Source of the DNA: Rhizobium sp. L43
Lineage (GTDB): Bacteria; Pseudomonadota; Alphaproteobacteria; Rhizobiales; Rhizobiaceae
DNA length: 64,000 nt
Reading direction: 5' to 3'
Assembly (NCBI RefSeq): GCF_002531725.1
Contig: NZ_NWSQ01000010.1
Span: 124,001-188,000, forward strand
Part shown: positions 50,645-59,297 of the stretch, in pieces
Layout of the letters: the number at the start of each line of letters is the position of its first letter
Position numbering within the stretch: position 1 is the first letter of the stretch
Translations under genes and position numbers: made by a program
Notes under the pieces: model-generated
Database searches by the model: none
What the model saw: the letters and a program-made list of their open reading frames with translations, nothing else
What the model was told of the DNA's origin: nothing

Positions 50645-51055
50645 TCAGCGCGGGCATACATCCCAGAAGCCCGTCGTTTTGGCGGGTGTAGTGTAGTACC
50701 AGCAGTAACCGGACTGAGGCGGCGTACCTGCCAAGGAGACGGCAGCAGCGCCGGCGACGAAGCCGATGGCGGCGCCTGCGGCAATGGCAGCCCCCGGACG
50801 CCAGTAGCGGCGAGGGGCGACGACCACGACGCCGCGCCGGACGGGCGGCCGAACGGCAGGGCGGTATGCCGGACTGGTACGTCCGACCGCAGCGCATCCG
50901 CGCGGCCCGCAGGCCGCAGCACCGCAGCCCCTCGGGCCGCAGGCCGCCACGCCACGACGGGCTTCGGCCGGCGCGGGAATGAGGACGGGTGCGCAGACCG
51001 TCATCAGTACGGCAAGTGTCGCAAGCATGTGCGTAGGAATGACCAGGATCTTCAT
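50645..51055 (-). CDS. Small exported protein with CGPRGC repeats
   Basis: A 136-residue protein from the ATG at 51055, which has GGGAGG seven bases ahead. After a signal peptide (MLATLAVLMTVCAPVLIPAPAEA) come two direct repeats, ACGPRGCG and ACGPRGCA, then a Pro/Arg-rich part and a glycine-zipper-like helix (AAIAAGAAIGFVAGAAAVSLAG). The end has CWYY and DVCPR, so six cysteines are available for disulfides. It could insert into or decorate the outer membrane. I do not know a function for it. Confidence 0.7.
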   Translation of the reverse strand: MKILVIPTHMLATLAVLMTVCAPVLIPAPAEARRGVAACGPRGCGAAACGPRGCAAVGRTSPAYRPAVRPPVRRGVVVVAPRRYWRPGAAIAAGAAIGFVAGAAAVSLAGTPPQSGYCWYYTTPAKTTGFWDVCPR

Positions 51056-51110
51056 TTCATTTCCTCCCATTGCTTTCGTGTCTTGTTTCATGGCCTGAAG
51101 AGTGCCGCCT

Positions 51111-53267
51111 TCACGCCGGGTTTGCGGCTGTGGCCGCGTTGTGCGCTGCGAGGGTCTGCTGGGCGGCGGCTGCAACAGCGTCATCCTTGCCGCCCGAGAC
51201 CTGGACTGTGGGCACGGCGAGCTTGATGCCATTTTCGTTGAACGCCTCGTGGATCATCCGCAGAGCCCGCCGCTTCAGCGTGAATTGCTGGCCAGGTAGG
51301 GTCATGACCTTCATGCGCAGGAGCAGGCCGGAGTCGCCGAGGCTGTCGATCCCCTGCATCTTCAGCGGCTCGATCGTCGTCGGCTTGAATTCCGGATCCT
51401 CGAACAGCTCCAGGCCGATCTTCTTGATGATCTTGCGGGCCTTCTCGATGTCGGAACCGTAGGTGATGGTGATCGTCATCTTTTCGATCGCCCAGTCGCG
51501 GCTCATGTTCTGGACGGCCCCGAGCTCGCTGAAGGGCACGATGTAGACCGCGCCGCGTTGGTGCCGGAGCTTGATGGATCGCAAGCTGAAGGACTCGACG
51601 GTGCCCTTGTAGCTGCCGCTCTGGATATATTCGCCCACCCGGAAGGCGTCATCGAGCAGGTAGAACATCCCGCTGATGACATCCTTGACCACGGTCTGCG
51701 CCCCGAAGCCGATGGCGACGCCGACCACGCCGGCACCGGCGATCAACGGGCCGATTTCGACGCCGAGTGACGACAGCGCCATCATGATGGCGATGGCTGC
51801 GAAGAGGATCATCAGGAAATTACGAAGGATCGGCAGCAGGGTTCTGATACGCGTGCGCCGCCGCTCCCGTTCGCTGCCGATTTCAAGCACGGCTTCGGTG
51901 TCGCCGAGCTTGCGATCGATCAGCACTTTCACGATATTCCAGGCGAGATCGACGACCAGCAGAATGATCCCGGCGCTGAGCAGGCCGCGCACAAGGCGCA
52001 GAAGCGGCGAATCCTGCATCGTCATCTCAGTCAGCCTGACATCGAGGGCATCGGCAAGCAGAAGAATGGCGCCGACAATGAGCGCCGCCCTTATGCCGCG
52101 CTCTGTGATCACCGAGAGGACGGTGCTTCTTTGGAGGCCGTCCTCTTCCTCAGCGGAAGACCGCAGAATATTGTTGACCGACGCCTTGGTGAGGGCGATG
52201 GCGCCGGGCAGGGCGGCACAGACCACCGCGATCCAGAACAGCCGCATGGCGCCTACCACCCATAACAGCCAGACGGTAACGAAATAGACCGTCCAGAGCC
52301 AATTCCGCGCCCGCAGGCCGATCCGTCTGGCCTGGCCGGCAGACAATCGGGACGGACGTCTCCAGACGGCTTCGATGCCGATGACCAGCAGCACGAGGCC
52401 AAGCGAATAGGCGACGAGCTGCCGAGCCGGGATGGAAAAGCCGAGGGTGCCGAGCAGGCGGATGGTCACCCAGCCAAAGGCATACCAGCCGACGAGATAA
52501 CCTAAGCGTTTCGCCCAGTGGCCGGCGGCATCCTTGGTGATCGGGACGACACGGAACCGACCCTCTTCCTCCGCCCGGGGCGCCAGAAGCACGTCGAAAA
52601 GTGCGCTTGCAAGGCGGAAGACGACGATTGCGAAGAGATAGCCGACGACGACCTCCCTGATGACAGGTGGCCATTGGAAAAGCAGGAAGAAGCCGATGCT
52701 GCCAAGCCCGAAGGAAAGGACGTAACATGCGGCCCACAGAAGCCGCGCGGCCAGTGCGACCACCCTTTCGCGAACCGTGACAAAGGGCGCGCGCGCCATC
52801 CATGAGCGCCAGCCGGCGCTGATCCACCAGAACAGCCATTGCGCGGCCAGCCCGACGGCGACGAAGGCCAGGACGAGGAAGATCGGCCGTGTCCCGCCAT
52901 TTGCCTGAATGTCCCGTTCGAGCACGGTTCCGCCACGCATCGTCTCCAGGGGAAAGGACTGGATGGCGCCGAGAAGGCCGGAGGCGTGGGCACGGAATCG
53001 CATCGCGAATTCTGAGAATGAGGGGTCGCGGTTCGGCGTTTCCGGGGAGGGCTCCGTCACGGGTTTGGCTGCTTGCGACTGCTGCTGCAGAAAGCGCTGG
53101 ACGTCGGGATCCGAAAGCATCCCGACAAAGCGCTGGACGCTTTCAGGCTGCGGGCTCGCAGGCGCCACGCTCTGCGCTACGGCAATGGTGGCACACAGGA
53201 GAACAGATACCAGGAAGGCCCCGGTGAAAAGCGGTCTGACCATGCGGATCCTGGAAACTAATAGCAT
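51111..53267 (-). CDS. Mechanosensitive channel, MscS family (second in window)
   Basis: A 718-residue protein with a signal peptide (ending AVAQ-SV), a short periplasmic part, about eleven helices and the MscS module near 530-690: GAGVVGVAIGFGAQTVVKDVISGMFYLLDDAFRVGEYIQSG and YIVPFSELGAVQNMSRDW. It differs from the channel at 31975 in lacking the DUF3772 domain. ATGs at 53267 and 53243 both have an AGGA site; the longer is used. It is 50 bases from the lipoprotein hydrolase and could be its downstream partner in one unit. Confidence 0.9.
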   Translation of the reverse strand: MLLVSRIRMVRPLFTGAFLVSVLLCATIAVAQSVAPASPQPESVQRFVGMLSDPDVQRFLQQQSQAAKPVTEPSPETPNRDPSFSEFAMRFRAHASGLLGAIQSFPLETMRGGTVLERDIQANGGTRPIFLVLAFVAVGLAAQWLFWWISAGWRSWMARAPFVTVRERVVALAARLLWAACYVLSFGLGSIGFFLLFQWPPVIREVVVGYLFAIVVFRLASALFDVLLAPRAEEEGRFRVVPITKDAAGHWAKRLGYLVGWYAFGWVTIRLLGTLGFSIPARQLVAYSLGLVLLVIGIEAVWRRPSRLSAGQARRIGLRARNWLWTVYFVTVWLLWVVGAMRLFWIAVVCAALPGAIALTKASVNNILRSSAEEEDGLQRSTVLSVITERGIRAALIVGAILLLADALDVRLTEMTMQDSPLLRLVRGLLSAGIILLVVDLAWNIVKVLIDRKLGDTEAVLEIGSERERRRTRIRTLLPILRNFLMILFAAIAIMMALSSLGVEIGPLIAGAGVVGVAIGFGAQTVVKDVISGMFYLLDDAFRVGEYIQSGSYKGTVESFSLRSIKLRHQRGAVYIVPFSELGAVQNMSRDWAIEKMTITITYGSDIEKARKIIKKIGLELFEDPEFKPTTIEPLKMQGIDSLGDSGLLLRMKVMTLPGQQFTLKRRALRMIHEAFNENGIKLAVPTVQVSGGKDDAVAAAAQQTLAAHNAATAANPA

Positions 53268-53317
53268 CGTCTATCCTGATCTCTGTGAACCTGCTCGATC
53301 TGCCGGCTCCTGAAGCA

Positions 53318-54628
53318 CTATTGCCTGCACGTCTCCTTCGACCGGCCCGCGGCAATGCAGTCGGGCGCTCGCGGCTGCGTGCCGACAGGACCTGTGAGGC
53401 CGCTGACCTGGCCGGCGTAATTATCTCTGGTGTCGGCATCGACGACGGCGACCGGGGCGGCAAGGATCAGGCCGGCTGCGCTGCCGGCCGCCGCGGCCGT
53501 GCTTGTCGTCGCGGCAAGAATCTTGTCCCCGAGTCCGACCTTGCTGTCGGTCAGCGTCTGGCCGTCGGAAATCCGTGCCCCGATCAGTTGGACGACCTCG
53601 GGCGATTCCGCGAACTTTCCGTGGTTCAGCCTGTCGCCGGCCTTGACCTTGGTAAGGTCGATCACCGTGATCTGGCTGTCGGCCAGTTCCTTCTTGAAGG
53701 GCGCCTGCTCGGGATCGATGGCGCCGAGTCTGGCGACGTCGCCCCATACCCTGCGGGATACTGCAAGCGCGCGGTCGTCTCGCGAAACGAACAGGGTGAA
53801 CTTCGGATGCTGCTTGCCCATGTCGACGATCTGCTGGCGGAAGACATCGACATCCACATCGGGCGAGGCCAGCATCACGTTCTCGAACTTGGCGGGAAGG
53901 CGGCGGTTGCGGATCGCCATCTGGCGAAGCGCTTCCAGCGCCAGCCAGTTCCCCATGGAATGCGCCAGGATCGAGACTTCCTTCACCTCCGGGTCTTTGG
54001 CGAGATACTGGAAGAGCGTCTCCAATGCGTTGCGCGTGTAGTTCGTGCTCTCTCTGTCATATCCGTATGCCAGCAGACTGCCGCGCGACGGCCATGTCAC
54101 CAGCACGGGCGTGCTATGGACGCCGGAATCCTTGACGATCTGGGCGAAGCGATAGACGGAGTCTTCGAAACGGTTGTTGAAGCCGTGGATGAACACCAGC
54201 ACGCTGCCGTCGCGGCTCTTCCTGACCGAGGCGCTCAGCCATTTCCTGGCGTCGTCGCGGGTGATCTCGTCGGCTTTCAAGGTTGCGAAGTCGGTTGCCG
54301 GGTTGGATGGAAGCCTCCTCGGCCAGGCGACTTCGCCGACCTTGCGGACGTTCGCAGGCGGGATGGATACGGTGATGTCGGCAAAGGCCGGGGCGAGTGC
54401 CCGCTCGCCCGTGAACATCTCGCCTCGTATCGTTGAGCGGGTGCGCGTCGTAGTCACCAGCATCTCGACCTTGGTGGCGTTCGGCGCGCTATCGGCAACG
54501 GGGATGAGCACGTTCTTCGGGTGGCCGCCGCAACCGGCCAATGCGCAGAGCAGCAGGAGAGCCGAGATCCATTTCAGACCTGGGGAAGGGCTTGGTCGAA
54601 TTCGGCCATCGCGACATTTTGTGCTCAC
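53318..54628 (-). CDS. Lipoprotein alpha/beta hydrolase, DUF900 family
   Basis: A 436-residue protein. The GTG at 54628 has GAGGAA five bases upstream and puts the lipobox LCALAGC at residues 27-33, so it is an envelope lipoprotein. The DUF900 domain has MLVTTTRTRS, VLVFIHGFNNRFEDSVYRFAQI and the nucleophile motif VSILAHSMGNWLALEAL (GxSxG replaced by AHSMGN), with D and H candidates further on (ASPDVDVDVF, LNHGKF). The substrate is unknown. A partial copy of the shared 19-bp palindrome lies 118 bases upstream. Confidence 0.85.
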   Translation of the reverse strand: MSTKCRDGRIRPSPSPGLKWISALLLLCALAGCGGHPKNVLIPVADSAPNATKVEMLVTTTRTRSTIRGEMFTGERALAPAFADITVSIPPANVRKVGEVAWPRRLPSNPATDFATLKADEITRDDARKWLSASVRKSRDGSVLVFIHGFNNRFEDSVYRFAQIVKDSGVHSTPVLVTWPSRGSLLAYGYDRESTNYTRNALETLFQYLAKDPEVKEVSILAHSMGNWLALEALRQMAIRNRRLPAKFENVMLASPDVDVDVFRQQIVDMGKQHPKFTLFVSRDDRALAVSRRVWGDVARLGAIDPEQAPFKKELADSQITVIDLTKVKAGDRLNHGKFAESPEVVQLIGARISDGQTLTDSKVGLGDKILAATTSTAAAAGSAAGLILAAPVAVVDADTRDNYAGQVSGLTGPVGTQPRAPDCIAAGRSKETCRQ

Positions 54629-54745
54629 TGCTGTTCCTCATCGACCTGTCAAGTTCAGGCAGGCCTCGACGCCGCGCGCCGCGGCGGTCGAAGTCGGCAC
54701 TGGGCGAGACTATGCGAAGATGAGACGGCTTACCCGTATGATCGG

Positions 54746-54764
54746 GTATGTTACGGTCGAGGAG
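54746..54764. promoter_or_regulatory. Shared palindrome, site A (half-site)
   Basis: GTATGTTACGGTCGAGGAG keeps the complete left arm of GTATGTTACNGTAACATAC, while the right arm is degenerate. A second inverted repeat, TACCCG/CGGGTA (54731-54748), abuts it. It lies upstream of the lipoprotein hydrolase (minus). Confidence 0.45.
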
Positions 54765-54770
54765 ACAGTA

Positions 54771-56591
54771 TCAGCGGGGTTGCAGATCCGAGGTGGCGGC
54801 GGTCGAAGCAATTGCGTCGGGATCGGGAACCGTCATCCCCGCCTTGCGAAGCCCCTCGATCAGCCGGTCGCGATCTTCACGTTGCATGTTGCGCATCGCG
54901 AGTTCCGTTACGACGTTCGGCAGGAAGTCAGGCCGCATGCCGACGAAGACCTGTCCTTCCCGGCGGGCGTCCTCCATCAGCCCTGCCTCGGCGTAGATGA
55001 TGGCGGCGACGACATGGAAGAGAGGGAACTTCTGCATGTTCGCCTGCCGGATCTCCAGCACGGCGGTGTCGTTGTCGTGGAGCATGTAGGCGGCCAGCGC
55101 TCGCGTTCCGTGGTAGAAGCCGCCGCTGCCCGGATTGAGGGCGATGGCCTGGTCGAGAAGGGCTGCTCCGCGCTGCCATTGGCCAGCGATCGCAAGCCGC
55201 GTTCCGAACTCGCCCATCAGTTCGGTGTCGTTGGGATTGGTGGCAAGCGCCTGCTCGCCCACCCGCAGCGATTCAGCCAGTTGCCTGTCGAAGAACAGCG
55301 CCGTCATCAGCGCTTGCAGTCCGCGCGTATTGTTCGGATCGATCTGGGTTGCGCGCCTGGCGGCATCGAGGGCACGCTGTAGGGCTGCGCCCTGGCCTGG
55401 TGTCGGATTGAACTTGTAACGGTCCTCATCGAGATACACGATCGACAGCATTGCCCAGGCGGTCGCATAGCTCGGAAACCGCGCTAGCGCTGCCTCGAGG
55501 CAATCCCGGATGCGCGCATGCCCTGCAGCGCTCAGTTCCGAACGATAGGCATAGAAACGCAAAGTGCACTCATAGGCACCGAGATCATCAGGCGGCGGAC
55601 TGGTGGAGTCGACCTGCGCCATGACCCCGTAAGGCTGGGCGATGGCGGTCGCGACCTTTCTGGCGACATCCGTCTGGATCGCAAACAGGTCCCCCGACGC
55701 GAGATCATTGTCATAGTTCTCCGACCAGAGGATCTCGCCGTCCGAGGTGTCGAGCAATCTTGCCGTCACACGAAGACGCTTGCCTGACGTGCGGACCCCG
55801 CCGGCAAGGAGATAACGTGCACCGAATTCGGCCCGGACCTCCGATGCGCCCACATCCGCGGGCAGGGACTTGGACGTCTCACGGCCGAAGACCTTGATCT
55901 CCTTGAACCGTGGCAGGATGGTCATGAGCTCTTCGGTCAGGCCGGCAGTGTAGAGCTGCGCCTCCGACCCTTCGCCGAGATTGGCAAAGGGGGCCACAAC
56001 GAGGGCCGGGCGATCGGGCGACTGGCTGGCCACGCGGTCGAGCGACGGAGCGGGAGACCGCGTCCCGATCCAATAGAGCGAAACGGCAATTGCCGCGAGG
56101 GCGGCGGCACCCGACAACAGGACCCGCCTTGCGCGCCACCAGCGTCCGGAGCGGACCTTGGCGGGCGATACCTCGTCAGCTACTTCGTCTCCTCTGTCGA
56201 CGGGCACCGGACAGGACCAGGCGAAGGTTGGGATATATCCGCCTTTGGGAATGTCGATCCTGACCGGATCATGCTGGCCGGCGACGAGATAATAACGCTC
56301 GAGCGACCGCCGCAGCCGCCCGGCCTCGATCCTGACCACCGGATCGTCCTGGGTAAAGCCGGCATCCCGGCCGAACACCTCGATCGCGATCGAATAGGCT
56401 TTGATCCGGTTGCCCCGACCCTCGAGGGTTTCCGAGACGACATAGCGAAGAAACGCTGCGGCGCGACCGACACCTGGAAATTCAGGGCTGGAGACGACGC
56501 GTTCCAGCTGCTCCCTGATATCGTCGGCTTGAGGCGCCGGCCTCAAAGAAATGGGTGCGGCAGACCCCTCTGCTGGTATCCACGTCTGCAT
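54771..56591 (-). CDS. TPR signalling protein with FlgO/TolB-like domain
   Basis: A 606-residue protein. Residues 20-130 (EQLERVVSSPEFPGVGRAAAFLRYVVSETLEG ... [20 protein letters not shown] ... IPKGGYIPTF) form a domain that reads like a winged helix. A membrane helix lies near 155-175. A FlgO/TolB-like region follows (ALVVAPFANLGEGSEAQLYTAGLTEELMTIL ... YLLAGGVRTSGKRLRVTARLLD). TPR repeats fill 350-590. CadC-like one-component sensors and class III cyclases share this layout, but no cyclase domain is present. The ATG at 56591 has GGGG upstream, and a perfect palindrome (site B) lies at its promoter. Confidence 0.82.
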   Translation of the reverse strand: MQTWIPAEGSAAPISLRPAPQADDIREQLERVVSSPEFPGVGRAAAFLRYVVSETLEGRGNRIKAYSIAIEVFGRDAGFTQDDPVVRIEAGRLRRSLERYYLVAGQHDPVRIDIPKGGYIPTFAWSCPVPVDRGDEVADEVSPAKVRSGRWWRARRVLLSGAAALAAIAVSLYWIGTRSPAPSLDRVASQSPDRPALVVAPFANLGEGSEAQLYTAGLTEELMTILPRFKEIKVFGRETSKSLPADVGASEVRAEFGARYLLAGGVRTSGKRLRVTARLLDTSDGEILWSENYDNDLASGDLFAIQTDVARKVATAIAQPYGVMAQVDSTSPPPDDLGAYECTLRFYAYRSELSAAGHARIRDCLEAALARFPSYATAWAMLSIVYLDEDRYKFNPTPGQGAALQRALDAARRATQIDPNNTRGLQALMTALFFDRQLAESLRVGEQALATNPNDTELMGEFGTRLAIAGQWQRGAALLDQAIALNPGSGGFYHGTRALAAYMLHDNDTAVLEIRQANMQKFPLFHVVAAIIYAEAGLMEDARREGQVFVGMRPDFLPNVVTELAMRNMQREDRDRLIEGLRKAGMTVPDPDAIASTAATSDLQPR

Positions 56592-56632
56592 GTCTGCCCC
56601 AATCCCCCGTTGAGTCACATCACTGCCAGACC

Positions 56633-56651
56633 GTATGTTACGGTAACATAC
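56633..56651. promoter_or_regulatory. Shared palindrome, site B (perfect)
   Basis: GTATGTTACGGTAACATAC is a perfect 19-bp palindrome about a central base. It is 42 bases from the start of the TPR protein (minus) and 84 bases from the small gene at 56735 (plus), so it can control both. Confidence 0.8.
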
Positions 56652-56734
56652 TCCACGAACCCTCCGTCGTCCATGAAGATTGGCCGGGCACACGTTGCAG
56701 AGGCAACGTCCCAAGTGCCGCCAAGGAGTGAACC

Positions 56735-56989
56735 ATGGACGAAAGCGTGACGGCAGTCCGTCGGCAATTTCCAGCCAGGATCAAGGCGATCGACGATCTC
56801 TCTGCCCGCAGTGAGGACTTTCGGGAAATCTGCAGGGACTTTGCCGACGCCCAATCGGCATTGCAAAAATGGAACGTCTCAACCGATCCAAAGCGCGGCG
56901 AGCGCGTCGTCGAATATCAGGAGCTGATCGCAGAACTCTCCAAAGAGATAGAGGGCGCGCTTGATGCCTCGCTACCGCCACCTCGCTGA
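56735..56989 (+). CDS. Small conserved hypothetical protein
   Basis: An 84-residue, fully helical, acidic protein (AVRRQFPARIKAIDDLSARSEDFREICRDFADAQSALQKW ... YQELIAELSKEIEGALD). AAGGAG lies six bases before the ATG. The spacing of hydrophobic residues suggests a two-helix coiled coil. Relatives are found in Rhizobium and Mesorhizobium stress clusters as I recall, without a function. It is divergent from the TPR protein across site B. Confidence 0.7.
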   Translation: MDESVTAVRRQFPARIKAIDDLSARSEDFREICRDFADAQSALQKWNVSTDPKRGERVVEYQELIAELSKEIEGALDASLPPPR

Positions 56990-57028
56990 TATGCGCGTCC
57001 GACCCCCGGGTGCAAGCCATCGCGAGGC

Positions 57029-57047
57029 GTATGTTACGGTTACCTAC
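57029..57047. promoter_or_regulatory. Shared palindrome, site C
   Basis: GTATGTTACGGTTACCTAC has a perfect left arm, with the right arm matching 7 of 9. It lies 95 bases ahead of the HlyD gene at 57143 and after the small gene at 56735. Confidence 0.7.
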
Positions 57048-57142
57048 TTGCGTTCCATCTCCCCGTAGCGACCATCGCGATAGACGTCCGGCGCTGAAAC
57101 TTTGCGCTTCCACGAAACGAAACGCTTGCGAAGGATATTGCC

Positions 57143-58249
57143 GTGGTTTCCGAAAACTTGGACGAGCCTGCCATTTCCCCAGCGCCTCGGAATCCACTCC
57201 GCAGGGTAGCCCTTATCGTCGTCCTGCTGGCGCTCGTCCTGTTCGTCCTCTCCATCTTCATGGAGCGGCGCACGCCATCGACCTCGCAAGCTCAGGTCCA
57301 GGCCTATATCGTCGGCATCGCGCCCGAAGTCACCGGCCGGGTCGTGGAAGTCGGCGTCGCCGACAACTCGCGCGTCGAGGCCGATCAGGTTCTCTTTCGT
57401 ATCGATCCCGAGCGCTACGAGCTCGCGGTCAATGAGGCCGAGGCGAGCCTTGCAAGTGTCGGCCAGTCGATGGGCGCGTCAACGGCTGCTGTCGATGCGG
57501 CGCAGGCAAAGCTCGTCACGGCCCAGGTCGATCGGGACAATCTTCGCGAACAAGCTGCGCGCGCCGAAGAGCTACAAAAGAGGGGCGTGTATTCCAAAGC
57601 GCGGGCTGATTCTACCAAATCGGCTTTCGGTCAGTCAGAGGCGGCCGTCACCGGTGCTGAGGCCGAGCTGGCAAAGGCCAAGGAGCAGCTCGGGCCGAGC
57701 GGAAATGACAATCCGCAGCTCCGGGCAGCTCTGGCAGCGCTCGAAAAGGCACGACTCGATCTGCTGCGGACCACCGTTCAGGCACCTTCGGCCGGGGTCG
57801 TGACCAACCTCCAACTTACAACCGGTAAGGTCGTGTCGGCTGGACAGTCAGCCATGACTTTCATCGATGCCGGCACGATCTGGATCACCGCCGCCTTCAA
57901 GGAGAACAGCCTCGAGAATGTAGCAGTCGGCAACCGGGCGGAAGTCCTTTTCGACGCGCTTCCCGGTCGGCTGTTTCCAGCGCAAGTCGAAAGCGTTGGT
58001 TTCGGCGTATCGCAGGGCAGCACGGACCCGAACACCGGATTGCCGACGATCCGGAGCGATAGCGGTTGGGTCCAGGAGCCGCAGCGGTTTCCAGTCCGGC
58101 TTATCATCGAGGAGGCGCAGCGGCCCAAGGGTGGTGTGCGCTACGGCTCGCAGGCGACCGTCGTCATCTACACCGGCGACAACCCGGTCACCAATGCCTG
58201 GGGATCGCTCTGGATCCGCATCATGTCGGTGCTGACCTATGTCCGCTGA
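57143..58249 (+). CDS. HlyD/EmrA-type membrane-fusion protein
   Basis: A 368-residue protein from a GTG with GAAGGA seven bases ahead. It has an N-terminal membrane helix (RVALIVVLLALVLFVLSIFM), the biotinyl-lipoyl half-motif YIVGIAPEVTGRVVEVGVADNSRVEADQVLFRIDPERYE, a coiled-coil hairpin (90-200) and the barrel VQAPSAGVVTNLQLTTGKVVSAG with NSLENVAVGNRAEVLFDALPG. It overlaps the DUF2955 gene by 11 bases; the pair resembles AaeAB and FUSC-type efflux units that export aromatic acids. Site C suggests regulation with the rest of this region. Confidence 0.9.
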   Translation: MVSENLDEPAISPAPRNPLRRVALIVVLLALVLFVLSIFMERRTPSTSQAQVQAYIVGIAPEVTGRVVEVGVADNSRVEADQVLFRIDPERYELAVNEAEASLASVGQSMGASTAAVDAAQAKLVTAQVDRDNLREQAARAEELQKRGVYSKARADSTKSAFGQSEAAVTGAEAELAKAKEQLGPSGNDNPQLRAALAALEKARLDLLRTTVQAPSAGVVTNLQLTTGKVVSAGQSAMTFIDAGTIWITAAFKENSLENVAVGNRAEVLFDALPGRLFPAQVESVGFGVSQGSTDPNTGLPTIRSDSGWVQEPQRFPVRLIIEEAQRPKGGVRYGSQATVVIYTGDNPVTNAWGSLWIRIMSVLTYVR

Positions 58250-59267
58250 GAGGAGCGCCGCGGTCGAGGAGCAGAAACGCAAGGGGTTGCGGGTTGCGTT
58301 CGCGGTCTCCATCGGCTTCACGCTGGCAGTGTATGCCGGGGCCATTGTGCCGTTCCTCGGTCCACTCTTTGCCGCCCAGTTTCTGCTCGGAAGTTCGCGG
58401 CCCATGCCGCTTGCGAAGACCGTCGGCGCGGCGATGGTTATTCTGATCGCCGGGATGGTGATGATGGTTCTGACCAACGTGCTCGGCGACCGTCCAGCGC
58501 CCTTCCTTCTGATCCTGGGGCTGACCTATTTTGCGTGCTTCGCCGCACAGTCCACGGGAAAGGGAGGACCGGCCGTCTTTCTCGTGCTCGTCGTTTCGAT
58601 CATCGTGCCTCTGCTCGGCATCCTGAACAAGGAGCTCGCCAATTCCATCCTGTCGATCCTGGTCGCCGGGGTGTTGTCGGGGGCGGTTCTGATGTGGCTC
58701 GCCCATGCGGTCTTTCCCGAGCCGTTCTCCCCGGAGGTCGAGGCGGTGGCGATCGACGAGCGGCCGCCGGCCTTGCTTCGGGCGCTGGCAAACACGGTCA
58801 TCCTCTTGGGCTCCGTTGTGATCTGCCTAACGAGCGACAACCTGACGGCCGCGGCCGTCATTCCGATAACAGTGGCGTCGCTGCTCGGGCAGCTCGACGT
58901 TGGCGCAAGCGGGCGGGCAGCGATGGGGCTCGTGCTCGTCAATCTGTTCGGTGGCGTGCTCGCCTCCGTCGCCTATGCCGTGCTGTCGCTGCGCCCCAAT
59001 CTCCTCTCGATCTTCCTCATCGTTCTCGTCGTCGTCCTCCTGCTTGGAGGGCGCGCAGCCGCCCGGTCAAAAGACGCCCCGGTTTTTGCCGGCGCCCTGA
59101 CGACATTCCTGATCCTCTTCGGCCTCGGGGTCTCGCCTCTGCCGGGGAGTGCAGCAGAATCCTTCGCCACCCGTATCGTCTACGTCGCGGTGGCGTTGAT
59201 CTACGCGTTGCTGTTTGCCGCCATCCTGTGGCCGCGGGCCAGCGACGCGAAGAGGATATCAGTATGA
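58239..59267 (+). CDS. DUF2955 (FUSC-like) inner-membrane efflux component
   Basis: A 342-residue protein with about ten membrane helices in two bundles (GFTLAVYAGAIVPFLGPLFAAQFLL ... and after residue 180 NTVILLGSVVICLTSDNLTAAAVIPITVASLLG). The DUF2955 family lies within the FUSC/AaeB group of aromatic-acid exporters. It is translationally coupled to the membrane-fusion gene upstream. An outer-membrane partner is not encoded nearby. Confidence 0.88.
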   Translation: MSAERSAAVEEQKRKGLRVAFAVSIGFTLAVYAGAIVPFLGPLFAAQFLLGSSRPMPLAKTVGAAMVILIAGMVMMVLTNVLGDRPAPFLLILGLTYFACFAAQSTGKGGPAVFLVLVVSIIVPLLGILNKELANSILSILVAGVLSGAVLMWLAHAVFPEPFSPEVEAVAIDERPPALLRALANTVILLGSVVICLTSDNLTAAAVIPITVASLLGQLDVGASGRAAMGLVLVNLFGGVLASVAYAVLSLRPNLLSIFLIVLVVVLLLGGRAAARSKDAPVFAGALTTFLILFGLGVSPLPGSAAESFATRIVYVAVALIYALLFAAILWPRASDAKRISV

Positions 59268-59297
59268 CGCACTTTGCTTCGGCAGCGGCCTGCAACC

